DNA from: Clostridia bacterium
GTDB taxonomy: Bacteria > Bacillota > Clostridia > Lachnospirales > Lachnospiraceae
NCBI GenBank assembly: GCA_026000755.1
Contig: BNZC01000016.1
Coordinates: forward strand, 1 to 32,294
Length of the DNA: 32,294 nt
Direction of reading: 5' to 3'
The notes under the pieces were generated by a model that saw only the letters and a program-made list of their open reading frames with translations, made no database searches and was not told the DNA's origin. Below, in pieces: positions 20,286-28,686 of the stretch; positions within the stretch are counted from its first letter, which is position 1, and each line of letters starts with the position of its first letter. Both the position numbers and the translations under genes were made by a program.

Positions 20286-22940
20286 TTACTTCCTAAGCTC
20301 TATCCTTTCATTCTCCAACGCCGCCAACAGCTTCTCCATAGCAGGAACGTAATCCGCCTCTTCTAATGTCTTATCCTTTGCTCGAAATACAAGGGAATAT
20401 GCCATGGATTTATATCCTTCCTTAATCTGGTCGCCCTCATAAAGGTCGAACAATTCATAGTTTTCAAGATATGCCCCACCTTTTTTATCAAAAATACGTT
20501 CTATATCGCTTGCCAAAATGCCTTTTGGGACCACCATGCTAATATCCCTTGTAACTGCCGGGTATTTTGCCAAGCCCTCGTATTTCCGTGCGGGGCTTGC
20601 AAAGGTAAATACTGCCGGTAAATCCAGAACTGCCACGTAAGTTCTTTCTTTTAATTCATATTGCTCTGCAACCAAAGGATGAATCTCACCCAAATATCCA
20701 AGCCAAGCATTCTTGCGGTACAGGATTTCCGCTTGTCGTCCCGGGTGAAGATAGCTTCTTTCTTCTAAATCAATACGACCATTGGTTGGATTCTCATAAA
20801 TGAGTTTGTCATTTACTCCAAGTTTTGATAGTATATCCTCGACCACTGCTTTTAGAGCAAAGAAATCCCCCTCTCCGTACATACCCAAGGTAAACTGCAT
20901 CCGTTCTTGTGGCAAGAAAAAGCCCTCTGCTTCCATTTTGTCATAGAAAGTTTTTGCCTGCTTTGATAAATTCTCACGATTTGACGTTTCGGTGGGCAGA
21001 TAGATATTGCCCACTTCATATAAACGAACATCTGTATTTCGTCTGTTCTGATTAAGTGCAAGGGAGCGCAACATACCATCTAAGGTCTGGGTGCGCATAA
21101 CAGAAAAATCCTCGCCAAGTGGATTTGAAATCCTCACTGCATTGCGAAGAGTCGCTCCGCCTCTCATTGCACCGTTCACTCGCTGCGGCGGTCTATTTCC
21201 GGCGGTTTTTGGTACAGAAAGATTTGTCGATTCATCTTTTTCTGTATGTTGTTCGGACGGATTGTTTGATACCTCTCCCTCACTACCCTCTGCGATTTCA
21301 AGCGGCAGCAGCAATTTATCAAACACCTTAGGGCTTTCAAAGGAATAGCACTTTGCTTCTGAAAATCCATAGGCTTCTGCGGCTTCCCTTGCAATCGCTT
21401 CCCCTTGCCCGGAAAAGGACAGCTTCCCTGTTGTGCCACTTTGGGGCAAGGTGGAGGGAATCTTATCATAGCCAAAAGAACGAGCCACTTCTTCCGCCAA
21501 ATCCGCCATGGTGTCAATATCCTGCCGCCAAGTAGGAATCAAAATGCCGTCTGTGTTTTCATCATAGGAAAATCCAAGGCGTTCCAAAAAGTCAAGCATG
21601 GTTGCCTTATCGATTTGTGTACCAAGCAAACGGTTAATTGCCGCCACATCAAGGGGCAGGAAATGCCGATATTTTTTCCCGATAGCAATTGTTTCATCCC
21701 TCACATCCACAACACCGCCAACCACTTCTCCTGCCCCCAACTCTTCAATAAGCTGACAGGCTCGATTGATAGCCGCTAAGGCCAGGTTTGGATCTAAGCC
21801 CTTTTCAAATTTCCCCGATGCATCGGTGCGAAGCCCAACTTTTTTGGAGGAAAGGCGAATGTTTGTACCGTCAAAATTAGCTGCTTCAAATAAAAGTGTC
21901 TGCGCCTGATCGGTAATCATGGAATTTTCACCGCCCATAATACCTGCCAGTCCTACGGCTTTTTCTCCATCACAAATCATCAGTACCGATTCATCCACGT
22001 TTCGGGTTTGCCCATCTAAGGTAACAAACTGCTCTCCCGCTTTGCCTCGCCGCACAATAATTTCAGCATTTGCAAGGGTATCTAAATCATAGGCATGCAT
22101 GGGCTGCCCGTATTCTTCCATGACATAATTGGTAATGTCTACAATATTGTTAATTGGACGTATGCCACTCGCTGTCAAACGCCGTTGCAACCATTTAGGG
22201 GAGGGGGCAAGCTTTACATTTTTCACCACTCTTGCACAATATCTGGGGCAAAGCTCACTATCCTCTATGGAAACCTTGATAAAATCCTCGGTTTTTTCTG
22301 CATTTCCCACAACCGGTATTAGGGGGGGGGTGAATGTCTTACCAAATGCCGCCGCAGCTTCCCTTGCAATACCAATCACCGAAAAACAGTCCACACGGTT
22401 ACTGGTCACCTCATATTCAAAGACTACATCCTTAAGACCCAAAACGGAAATGGCACTTTCTCCTACCACCGCCTCATCATCAAAAATGTAAATCCCATCT
22501 TCCGGGGCTTCGGGATACATCTGATTATCGGAGCCTAACTCTTCGATGGAACAGAGCATTCCATTGCTCTCTATCCCCCGAAGCTTGCCTTTTTTGATTT
22601 TAATGCCGCCGGGAGTTTTCTTTCCATCATGTCCTCCTGCCACTCGTCCGCCGTCTAAGACCACGGGAATCTTATGACCTTCCTTGACATTGGTAGCACC
22701 TGTTACAATCTGAATGGGACTGTCTTCACCGATGTTGATCTGGCAGACCACCAGTTTATCCGCATCCGGATGCCGTTCTATTTTTATAATTTGCCCAATG
22801 ACAATTTTGTCCAAATCTGCATTAAGAGCCTGAAAATTTTCCACCTTTGTACCGAATAATGTCATCTGATCGGCATACTCCTGTGGTGATACTTCTAAAT
22901 CCGGAACATAGGATTTAATCCATGAAAATGATGTATTCAT
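20286..22940 (-). CDS. pheT: Phenylalanyl-tRNA synthetase beta subunit
   Basis: 884 residues. Domains in order: the EMAP/tRNA-binding domain (about 40-150, VIGQIIKIERHPDADKLVVC), the B3/B4 editing domain, B5 (about 410-480), the core domain with RISNPLGEDFSVMRTQTLDG, and the C-terminal anticodon-binding FDX-ACB domain (KYPAVTRDISMVV...). It is some 80 residues longer than typical. A low-complexity insert at about 548-597 (TEKDESTNLSV...NRPPQRVNGAMRGG) sits before the conserved LRNAVRISNPLGED, and a smaller one follows YLPTE. It works as an alpha2-beta2 enzyme with PheS. Start ATG 22940 follows AAGGAGAG. A repeat element fills the 208-bp gap to pheS. Confidence 0.95.
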   Translation of the reverse strand: MNTSFSWIKSYVPDLEVSPQEYADQMTLFGTKVENFQALNADLDKIVIGQIIKIERHPDADKLVVCQINIGEDSPIQIVTGATNVKEGHKIPVVLDGGRVAGGHDGKKTPGGIKIKKGKLRGIESNGMLCSIEELGSDNQMYPEAPEDGIYIFDDEAVVGESAISVLGLKDVVFEYEVTSNRVDCFSVIGIAREAAAAFGKTFTPPLIPVVGNAEKTEDFIKVSIEDSELCPRYCARVVKNVKLAPSPKWLQRRLTASGIRPINNIVDITNYVMEEYGQPMHAYDLDTLANAEIIVRRGKAGEQFVTLDGQTRNVDESVLMICDGEKAVGLAGIMGGENSMITDQAQTLLFEAANFDGTNIRLSSKKVGLRTDASGKFEKGLDPNLALAAINRACQLIEELGAGEVVGGVVDVRDETIAIGKKYRHFLPLDVAAINRLLGTQIDKATMLDFLERLGFSYDENTDGILIPTWRQDIDTMADLAEEVARSFGYDKIPSTLPQSGTTGKLSFSGQGEAIAREAAEAYGFSEAKCYSFESPKVFDKLLLPLEIAEGSEGEVSNNPSEQHTEKDESTNLSVPKTAGNRPPQRVNGAMRGGATLRNAVRISNPLGEDFSVMRTQTLDGMLRSLALNQNRRNTDVRLYEVGNIYLPTETSNRENLSKQAKTFYDKMEAEGFFLPQERMQFTLGMYGEGDFFALKAVVEDILSKLGVNDKLIYENPTNGRIDLEERSYLHPGRQAEILYRKNAWLGYLGEIHPLVAEQYELKERTYVAVLDLPAVFTFASPARKYEGLAKYPAVTRDISMVVPKGILASDIERIFDKKGGAYLENYELFDLYEGDQIKEGYKSMAYSLVFRAKDKTLEEADYVPAMEKLLAALENERIELRK

Positions 22941-22969
22941 CTTAATTTACTCTCCTTCACTACTTAAAT

Positions 22970-23135
22970 GTTACTGTTCAGAAATACCTTCTGAATACGG
23001 GCATCTGACCGAATTGCCATTCGGTCAGCAGCGCCCCAAAACAGGGCTTAAATATGCACACAACTTGCAAAAAAACGCAGTTGGTACATGAAACCCTCGG
23101 ATTTTGCTTTGCAAAACACCTTGCGGAATAGTTCC
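22970..23135 (-). repeat. Decayed repeat-family copy inside the pheST operon
   Basis: Read on the minus strand it aligns with copy A: ATTCCGCAAGGTGTTTTGCAAAGC, then a GCGTTTTTTTGCAAGTTGTGTGCAT core, AAGCCC, a CTGACCGAAT/ATTCGGTCAG hairpin, and an end CTGAACAGTAAC. The orientation is opposite to copies A and B. Ends have decayed and no target duplication is evident. It separates pheS from pheT by 208 bp. Confidence 0.7.
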
Positions 23136-23148
23136 GCTAAACCATAAA

Positions 23149-24168
23149 CTAAAACTGCCTTAAAAACCGCTCGTCGTTTTCATATAAGAGCCGCATATCG
23201 TCAATCTCATATTTTAAGAGAGCAATGCGCTCTAAGCCCACACCAAAGGCAAAGCCACTATATTCTTCGGGATCAATGCCGCTCATTTCAAGGACTTTGG
23301 GATGTACCATACCACAGCCTAAAATCTCAATCCAACCGGAGTTCTTACAGAAACGACAGCCTTTTCCGCCGCACTTAAAGCAGGTCACGTCTACCTCTGC
23401 ACTGGGTTCGGTAAATGGAAAATGATGGGGGCGAAACTTTACTTTTGTGTCTGCTCCAAACAATTCCTTGGCAAATGTTGCTAAAGTCCCCTTTAAGTCT
23501 GCAAATGTGATGTTTTTGTCAATGACCAGACCTTCGATTTGATGAAAGGAGGGGGAATGGGTGGCATCCACCTCATCGGAACGAAATACCCGCCCCGGAG
23601 CTAAAATCCGAATGGGTGGCTTAGCGCCTTCCATGATCCGCACCTGTACGGGAGAAGTCTGGGTACGCAAAAGCACCTTCTCATTGATGTAAAAGGTGTC
23701 CTGTTCATCTTTTGCGGGATGATCCGCCGGAATATTTAATGCCTCAAAATTGTAATAATCATACTCCACTTCCGGGCCTTCCACTATCTCATAGCCCATG
23801 CCTATAAAGATTCGTTCCACTTCCTCCAAGGCAATGGTATTGGGGTGGCGGTGACCCGTTTTTTGTTTTTTTGCCGGAAGACTGACATCAATTACTTCCT
23901 CCTCCAGCTGAACTTTTAATTCTGCCAGACGAAGCTGTGCCTTTGCCGTTTCAAACAAATCCTCTAAGGCTTCCCGTGTTTCGTTTACAAACTGCCCGAT
24001 GATGGGGCGTTCTTCCGGTGAAACATCCTTCATACCCTTGAGCAAAGCGGTCAACTCCCCTTTTTTGCCCAAATATGCCACTCGCACCTCTTGTAAAGCA
24101 GATAAATTGTCCGCCGATTTGATTTTAAGGAGTGCATTCTCTTTTAGCTGTTCCAATCGTTTCTTCAT
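23149..24168 (-). CDS. pheS: Phenylalanyl-tRNA synthetase alpha subunit
   Basis: 339 residues, full length. An N-terminal coiled-coil tRNA-binding region (about 1-85) precedes a class II catalytic core with motif 2 [19 protein letters not shown], the zinc-like CxxC segment [18 protein letters not shown] and motif 3 [15 protein letters not shown]. It attaches phenylalanine to tRNA-Phe with PheT. Start ATG 24168 follows AAAGGATT. The upstream region holds a rightward promoter belonging to the neighbouring small RNA, and I see neither a T-box nor a clear pheS promoter there. Confidence 0.96.
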   Translation of the reverse strand: MKKRLEQLKENALLKIKSADNLSALQEVRVAYLGKKGELTALLKGMKDVSPEERPIIGQFVNETREALEDLFETAKAQLRLAELKVQLEEEVIDVSLPAKKQKTGHRHPNTIALEEVERIFIGMGYEIVEGPEVEYDYYNFEALNIPADHPAKDEQDTFYINEKVLLRTQTSPVQVRIMEGAKPPIRILAPGRVFRSDEVDATHSPSFHQIEGLVIDKNITFADLKGTLATFAKELFGADTKVKFRPHHFPFTEPSAEVDVTCFKCGGKGCRFCKNSGWIEILGCGMVHPKVLEMSGIDPEEYSGFAFGVGLERIALLKYEIDDMRLLYENDERFLRQF

Positions 24169-24227
24169 GATTTAATCCTTTCAAAACAAAAAAATTCCCC
24201 AAAAGGTTTTAATTTGAGAAAAAACAC

Positions 24228-24256
24228 TTGACATTTGTGTTTTAAGCTGTTATTAT
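24228..24256 (+). promoter_or_regulatory. Promoter of the antisense RNA
   Basis: TTGACA (24228-24233), exact 17-bp spacer, TATTAT (24251-24256), on the plus strand in the pheS-MCP gap. It points into the 3' end of the small hydrophobic ORF at 24348-24425. No plus-strand protein gene follows it. Confidence 0.82.
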
Positions 24257-24262
24257 TTGTAT

Positions 24263-24357
24263 AGAAAATGGTGCTGTCGAAAGACAGTTTGCCTTGAATC
24301 TAATTGTTATTTATAAAAAAATAACCGACCTTGGCAAGGGTTTGCGGTTATTTTTTT
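24263..24357 (+). ncRNA. Predicted small antisense RNA (type I antitoxin candidate)
   Basis: From the promoter at 24228-24256 transcription should start near 24263 and stop at the T-run ending 24357, giving an RNA of about 95 nt. It contains a GNRA-type hairpin CTGTC-GAAA-GACAG (about 24274-24287) and the shared terminator. It overlaps the 3' end of the toxin mRNA by about 45 nt, including the last codons. Its first 33 nt nearly repeat the 5' leader of the toxin mRNA. The only ORF, MVLSKDSLP, has no ribosome site, so a regulatory RNA is more likely. Confidence 0.7.
24315..24357. terminator. Shared bidirectional terminator of the toxin/antisense pair
   Basis: A perfect 13-bp stem AAAAAAATAACCG (24315-24327) / CGGTTATTTTTTT (24345-24357), with an inner CCTT/AAGG stem in the loop. 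T-runs on both strands allow it to end the rightward small RNA and the leftward toxin mRNA. The toxin stop codon (24348-24350) lies inside the stem. Confidence 0.9.
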
Positions 24358-24425
24358 ATGTATTTCACTAGCTCTTTTATCGCTTCTAAAATAAGCAAAA
24401 TTAAAATAAGCTGTAATAGTTCCAT
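24348..24425 (-). CDS. Small hydrophobic peptide, candidate type I toxin
   Basis: 25-codon ORF with AGGAGG 9 nt before ATG 24425. The peptide starts MELLQLILILLIL, a short membrane-spanning run, and ends in an amphipathic charged tail with ...VKYIKK. That plan (hydrophobic N-terminus, lysine-rich C-terminus, 20-40 residues) is typical of membrane-acting type I toxins such as Fst and TxpA. I do not recognise this exact sequence. The stop lies in the bidirectional terminator, and a convergent small RNA covers the 3' end. In the leader, CCTTT lies 12 nt before the AAAGG that begins the ribosome site and could hide it. Toxicity is inferred, not shown. Confidence 0.75.
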   Translation of the reverse strand: MELLQLILILLILEAIKELVKYIKK

Positions 24426-24542
24426 ACACCACTTCCTCCTTTCCCAGATTCCCCAAAGGGTTTCTCTGGAAACGGGGCTTTTCATCTCCCCGGAAGAAAG
24501 CAAACCGCCTGTCGCTATGGCAACAGCACCATTTCTATCCTA

Positions 24543-24571
24543 ATTATTAATACGTTACGATTCACGGTCAA
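24543..24571 (-). promoter_or_regulatory. Promoter of the small-peptide mRNA
   Basis: Minus strand TTGACC (24566-24571), 17-bp spacer, AATAAT (24543-24548). Start is expected near 24536, giving a leader of about 110 nt with hairpins (CGGGG/CCCCG, GTTTC/GAAAC). The -35 box lies inside the repeat element at 24554-24614. Confidence 0.7.
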
Positions 24572-24614
24572 CTCCAAACGGGCAGTCATTTTCAAATTAA
24601 CCGTGGACAGTAAG
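24554..24614. repeat. Short element with imperfect terminal inverted repeats
   Basis: Starts GTTACGATTCACGGT (24554-24568) and ends ACCGTGGACAGTAAG (24600-24614), a 15-bp imperfect terminal inverted repeat. The inside contains CTCCAAACGGGCAGTC and TTTTCAAATTAA, matching motifs of the elements at 15639 and 26583. It supplies the -35 region of the small-peptide promoter. Confidence 0.65.
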
Positions 24615-24623
24615 CCTTACAGA

Positions 24624-24663
24624 TTACAACCCAAAATTCACTTGTTGGAATTTTGGGTTGTAA
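24624..24663. repeat. 16-bp perfect hairpin past the first MCP gene
   Basis: TTACAACCCAAAATTC (24624-24639) pairs perfectly with 24648-24663 around an 8-nt loop. It lies 28 bp beyond the MCP stop codon. No T-run follows, so it may be an mRNA 3'-end stabiliser or an interspersed palindrome rather than an intrinsic terminator. Confidence 0.8.
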
Positions 24664-24690
24664 CTGCATTATCTTCAGTATTAATTACAC

Positions 24691-26376
24691 TCAACTATCT
24701 AACGTAAACCTCGATACCATCGTAGTCAAGCTCTCTGACTGTGCAAACAGCTCTTCACTAATCGCAGAACTCTCCTCTGCCGTGGAACTGGTATCCTGAA
24801 CCACTCCTGAAATCTCATCAATGCCCTTACTTAATTCAGACATATTGACAGCCTGTTGTTCGGAAGACTCCTTCATGTTGTCTACAGCAACGATAATACC
24901 CTCAATATCCGTCAGCACTTCATTCAACGCCGCAGAGGTATCGGTTACAATGACATTACCCTTCTGAATCTCGGATACAGAAGCCAAAATCAGATTTCTC
25001 GTATTTGTAGCCGCTTGCGCACTTTGACTTGCCAACTGGCGAATCTCATCCGCTACAACCGCAAATCCCTTGCCGGCTTCACCCGCTCTTGCCGCTTCAA
25101 TAGCCGCATTCAAGGACAACAGGTTGGTCTGGGAAGCAATTTCTTCAATGCTATTGATAATCAATTCGATCTGACCGGAAGTCTTCGCAATATTCTCCAT
25201 GGCAGTAACCATCTCAAGCATATGTTCCTGACTCTTCTTCGCAACTGCACCAACTTCTTTGGCATTTTCGCTGGTATCTTCTGCCTTCTTGGCATCGGTT
25301 TCTACCTGTTGTGCAATATCGGTAATGGTACTGGTTAATTCTTGTACGGAACTTGCCTGTGTGGTTGCACCTTCTGCTAAGCTCTGTGCTCCATCCGCCA
25401 TGTTCTGCGCACCTGCCTGTACCTGACCGGAAGCATCCTTAATCTGAGCCATAGTGTCATTTAATGTCAACCTTACATTACGCATGGAAGCTAAAATCGG
25501 TGCAAAACTATTCCGATACAAATCCTCTTCTTTCGCCTGCACGGTTAAGTTGCCTTCCCCGATCTCTCCAAGAACATATTCCACATCAGGAACGATACGC
25601 TGGAACATTCCGCTCATCGCCTTTAAGCCGGAAGCCAATTCACCCAACTCGTCCTTGGATTCGTATTCAATGGTAACATCCAAATCACCATCCGCCATCT
25701 TCGCCGCCACATCACGAAGTTCAAAAATCGGTGTGGTAAGTAGCTTGGTTAAGAAACGACTAAAGATAAGAATCAAAGCTACTGCTACAATCGCTACAAC
25801 CACCATGAGTACAATTAAAATGGTACGAAGTTGTGTGGCTTCATCATATGTGGCGGTCGCTACATCATTTTGTTTGTCACGTAACTCACCTAATAGCTCG
25901 CCTTGCTTTTCCAAAGCAGGAGCATACTTTTCATCAAAGATTTTCAGTGCATCGTCGTTTTTCTGTGCACGTAAATCCGTATACATCTCTTCACGAACGG
26001 CATCTAAACCATTCGCTGCCTGATCAATCTGTGCCAACAAATCATGGGCTGTTGAATTTGTCGCTAGAAAATCCAATTGTTCTTGTTTTGTTTTCGCATC
26101 CGCCGCAGCATTCTCTATGTACTTTTCAATCGTTGCTGAGTCGGTTTCTGCTAATGCCCACAAGGTGTACTTCTGCGAACTGTTTAAGGCTCTGTTTGCA
26201 ATGATGACGGCCTTCACGTTTTGGAAAGGGCGGTCATTGAACGTCTTTAGAGAATTGCTTAAGCTTACCAATCCCACAATCGCTACTGCGATGGTAACGA
26301 AAAACAGTGCCAACACAATCATAAATGTCGTGTTTAACTTCTTTCCGATTTTGTAATTCTTGAACAAGTTATTCAT
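24691..26376 (-). CDS. Methyl-accepting chemotaxis protein (copy 1)
   Basis: 561 residues. TM1 (about 17-40) and TM2 (about 184-206) enclose an outer four-helix-bundle sensor of about 145 residues (4HB_MCP type). A HAMP domain follows (about 207-262), then a second HAMP-like linker to about 315, then the signalling coiled coil with the conserved tip [20 protein letters not shown] (416-435). There is no C-terminal CheR-docking pentapeptide. It senses an unknown ligand and controls CheA. ATG 26376 has GGAGG upstream; the longer open frame to 26646 runs through the promoter and repeat and is not coding. It is nearly identical to the MCP at 26782-28467. Confidence 0.93.
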   Translation of the reverse strand: MNNLFKNYKIGKKLNTTFMIVLALFFVTIAVAIVGLVSLSNSLKTFNDRPFQNVKAVIIANRALNSSQKYTLWALAETDSATIEKYIENAAADAKTKQEQLDFLATNSTAHDLLAQIDQAANGLDAVREEMYTDLRAQKNDDALKIFDEKYAPALEKQGELLGELRDKQNDVATATYDEATQLRTILIVLMVVVAIVAVALILIFSRFLTKLLTTPIFELRDVAAKMADGDLDVTIEYESKDELGELASGLKAMSGMFQRIVPDVEYVLGEIGEGNLTVQAKEEDLYRNSFAPILASMRNVRLTLNDTMAQIKDASGQVQAGAQNMADGAQSLAEGATTQASSVQELTSTITDIAQQVETDAKKAEDTSENAKEVGAVAKKSQEHMLEMVTAMENIAKTSGQIELIINSIEEIASQTNLLSLNAAIEAARAGEAGKGFAVVADEIRQLASQSAQAATNTRNLILASVSEIQKGNVIVTDTSAALNEVLTDIEGIIVAVDNMKESSEQQAVNMSELSKGIDEISGVVQDTSSTAEESSAISEELFAQSESLTTMVSRFTLDS

Positions 26377-26440
26377 ATCTTGCAACCTCCATGTTTTTTT
26401 GTCAGAACACACGTTTCCTCTTGTGTATTCACTTAGAATC

Positions 26441-26469
26441 ATTTTACTACATCTTGTATCTGCCGTCAA
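26441..26469 (-). promoter_or_regulatory. Sigma-A-type promoter of MCP copy 1
   Basis: Minus strand TTGACG (26464-26469), 17-bp spacer, TAAAAT (26441-26446). The -35 hexamer equals that of MCP copy 2. No sigma-28 (TAAA-N15-GCCGATAA) motif is seen. Confidence 0.78.
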
Positions 26470-26582
26470 TGCTTTTTTTGAAAAAAGAATGGAAATATGT
26501 GGCTTTTTTGTCGTTAGAGGGCGTTTTTTGCCGAAACAAAATGCAAGACAGACGAAAATACAAGATATAGTGTGGTAAAACT

Positions 26583-26783
26583 TAGCGTTACTATTTACGA
26601 CAAACCCCAAACGGCTGCTCACGCCACAAAAAAAGAACCCTCGCATAAAGCATTTTGGGCAATCCCCTTTTGGTAGCCTTGCAGTAAGTCCTGCAAGGAG
26701 GGAATTCCTTTCCTTTCGCTCGAAAGTTCTTTTTTTGTGGCGTGAACAACCGTTTTCAAATCAATCGTAAAATAGTAACGCTT
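26583..26783. mobile_element. Approximately 200-bp MITE-like palindromic element between the two MCP genes
   Basis: Terminal repeats read TAGCGTTACTATTTACGA on the left (26583-26600) and TCGTAAAATAGTAACGCTT on the right (26765-26783). Inner 19-bp perfect arms CACGCCACAAAAAAAGAAC occur at 26620-26638 and inverted at 26726-26744. It is non-coding. Motifs CAAACGGCTGC and AACCGTTTTCAAAT link it to the elements at 15639 and 24554. Its right edge overlaps the stop codon of MCP copy 2, and its long stem with T-runs may terminate that transcript. No target duplication was found. Confidence 0.75.
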
Positions 26784-28467
26784 AACTCTCTAACGTAAAT
26801 CTCGATACCATCGTAGTCAAACTCTCTGACTGTGCAAACAGTTCTTCACTAATGGCAGAACTCTCCTCTGCTGTGGAACTGGTATCTTGAACCACGCCGG
26901 AAATCTCATCAATGCCCTTACTTAATTCAGACATATTAACAGCCTGTTGTTCGGAAGACTCTTTCATGTTGTCTACAGCAACGATAATACCCTCAATATC
27001 TGTCAACACTTCATTCAACGCCGCAGAGGTATCGGTTACAATGACATTACCCTTTTGAATCTCGGATACAGAAGCCAAAATCAGATTTCTCGTATTTGTA
27101 GCCGCTTGCGCACTTTGACTTGCCAACTGGCGAATCTCATCTGCCACAACCGCAAATCCCTTGCCGGCTTCACCCGCTCTTGCCGCCTCAATGGCCGCAT
27201 TTAAGGACAACAGGTTGGTCTGGGAGGCAATCTCTTCTATACTGTTGATAATCAATTCAATCTGACCGGAAGTCTTTGCAATGTTCTCCATTGCAGTCAC
27301 CATCTCAAGCATATGTTCCTGACTCTTCTTCGCAACGGCACCAACTTCTTTGGCACTCTCGCTGGTATCCTCCGCTTTCTTGGCATCGGTCTCTACCTGC
27401 TGTGCAATATCGGTAATAGTACTGGTTAATTCTTCTACGGAACTGGCCTGTGTGGTGGCACCCTCCGCCAAGCTCTGTGCGCCGTCTGCCATATTCTGTG
27501 CGCCTGCCTGTACCTGACCGGAAGATTCCTTAATCTGCGCCATGGTGTCATTTAAGGTCAACCTTACATTACGCATGGAAGCTAAAATCGGTGCAAAACT
27601 ATTCTTATACAATGCTTCTTCCTTGGCATGAACGGTTAGGTTACCCTCTCCGATCTCTCCAAGCACATACTCTACATCCGGAACAATACGTTGGAACATT
27701 CCGCTCATTGCCTTTAAGCCGGAAGCCAATTCACCTAACTCGTCCTTAGATTCGTATGCAATAGTAACATTCAAATCACCATCCGCCATCTTCGCCGCCA
27801 CATCACGAAGCTCAAAAATCGGTGTGGTAAGCAACTTAGTTAAGAATCGACTGAAGTAGAGAATCAACGCCAATACTACAGCCGCAACAACTGCCATAAG
27901 GATAATCAAAATGGTTCGAAGCTGTGTAGCCGAATCATAGGTGGAGGTTGCTACATCATTCTGTTTGTCACGTAACTCGCCTAAAAGTTCACCCTGTTTC
28001 TCCAAAGCAGGAGCATACTTTTCATCAAATATCTTGAGTGCATTGTCGTTTAAGCCTGCACGTAAATCCGTATACATTTCGTCACGAACGGCTTCCAAAC
28101 CATTCGCTGCCTGATCAATCTGTGTCAACAAATCATGAGCCGTTGAATTTGTCTTTAGAAAATCCAATTGTTCCTGTTTTGTTTTTGCATCCGCCGCTGC
28201 TGCCTCTATGTACTTTTCAACCGTTGCTTGGTCGGTTTCTGCTAATGCCCACAAGGTGTACTTTTGTGCACTATTTAGGGCTCTGTTTGCAATGATGACA
28301 GCCTTCACGTTCTGGAATGGTCTGTCATTAAATTCCTTCAAGGAATTGCCTAAACTAACCAGTCCCACAATCGCTACTGCCATGGTAACGAAAAACAGTG
28401 CCAGTATAATCATAAATGTCGTGTTTAGCTTCTTTCCGATCTTGTAATTCTTAAATAACTTGTTCAT
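26782..28467 (-). CDS. Methyl-accepting chemotaxis protein (copy 2)
   Basis: 561 residues, same architecture as the gene at 24691-26376: TM1, 4HB sensor, TM2, HAMP, second HAMP-like region, signalling domain. By manual alignment about 34 residues differ, 33 of them within the first 371 residues. They cluster in the sensor (for example [14 protein letters not shown] against [14 protein letters not shown]) and in TM2. The last 190 residues differ only at position 560. This points to tandem duplication with diverging ligand range and a homogenised output module. ATG 28467 has GGAGGGG about 10 nt upstream; the longer frame to 28548 lies in the leader. It has its own promoter. Confidence 0.93.
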   Translation of the reverse strand: MNKLFKNYKIGKKLNTTFMIILALFFVTMAVAIVGLVSLGNSLKEFNDRPFQNVKAVIIANRALNSAQKYTLWALAETDQATVEKYIEAAAADAKTKQEQLDFLKTNSTAHDLLTQIDQAANGLEAVRDEMYTDLRAGLNDNALKIFDEKYAPALEKQGELLGELRDKQNDVATSTYDSATQLRTILIILMAVVAAVVLALILYFSRFLTKLLTTPIFELRDVAAKMADGDLNVTIAYESKDELGELASGLKAMSGMFQRIVPDVEYVLGEIGEGNLTVHAKEEALYKNSFAPILASMRNVRLTLNDTMAQIKESSGQVQAGAQNMADGAQSLAEGATTQASSVEELTSTITDIAQQVETDAKKAEDTSESAKEVGAVAKKSQEHMLEMVTAMENIAKTSGQIELIINSIEEIASQTNLLSLNAAIEAARAGEAGKGFAVVADEIRQLASQSAQAATNTRNLILASVSEIQKGNVIVTDTSAALNEVLTDIEGIIVAVDNMKESSEQQAVNMSELSKGIDEISGVVQDTSSTAEESSAISEELFAQSESLTTMVSRFTLES

Positions 28468-28555
28468 CCTACTTTCCCCTCCGTGTGCCTCTTTGGGCTT
28501 TTTGAGACACATATACGCACTCTTACATACACGTTCTTGTGTTCCCACCTATACG

Positions 28556-28584
28556 ACTATACTATACTTTGTGGTTTACGTCAA
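28556..28584 (-). promoter_or_regulatory. Sigma-A-type promoter of MCP copy 2
   Basis: Minus strand TTGACG (28579-28584), 17-bp spacer, TATAGT (28556-28561), about 90 bp upstream of ATG 28467. It is stronger than the copy 1 promoter in the -10 box. The two genes can therefore be expressed separately. Confidence 0.82.
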
Positions 28585-28686
28585 GAGTTTTTTTTGATAA
28601 AAACAATAAAATGTTGAAATTTGTCGATTTTCAAGCGAATTTGTGGAGTTTTGACAATAACATACTGCTGCTTATGACGGTGGAAT

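Noticed and set aside
20099..22330. Phase-variable contingency loci at the C10 and G9 tracts of queA and pheT
   Set aside because: pheT is essential and both frames are intact, so on/off switching is unlikely; the tracts are kept as a compositional finding only.
24269..24298. Short ORF MVLSKDSLP in the rightward small RNA
   Set aside because: No ribosome site lies upstream, and it starts only a few nucleotides from the predicted 5' end.
24169..24330. T-box leader for pheST
   Set aside because: No T-box core sequence or antiterminator is visible, and the strong promoter and terminator in the gap point the other way or belong to the small-RNA module.
26377..28600. Sigma-28 (flagellar) promoters for the MCP genes
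   Set aside because: Both upstream regions instead show TTGACG with a 17-bp spacer to TAAAAT or TATAGT, the sigma-A pattern.
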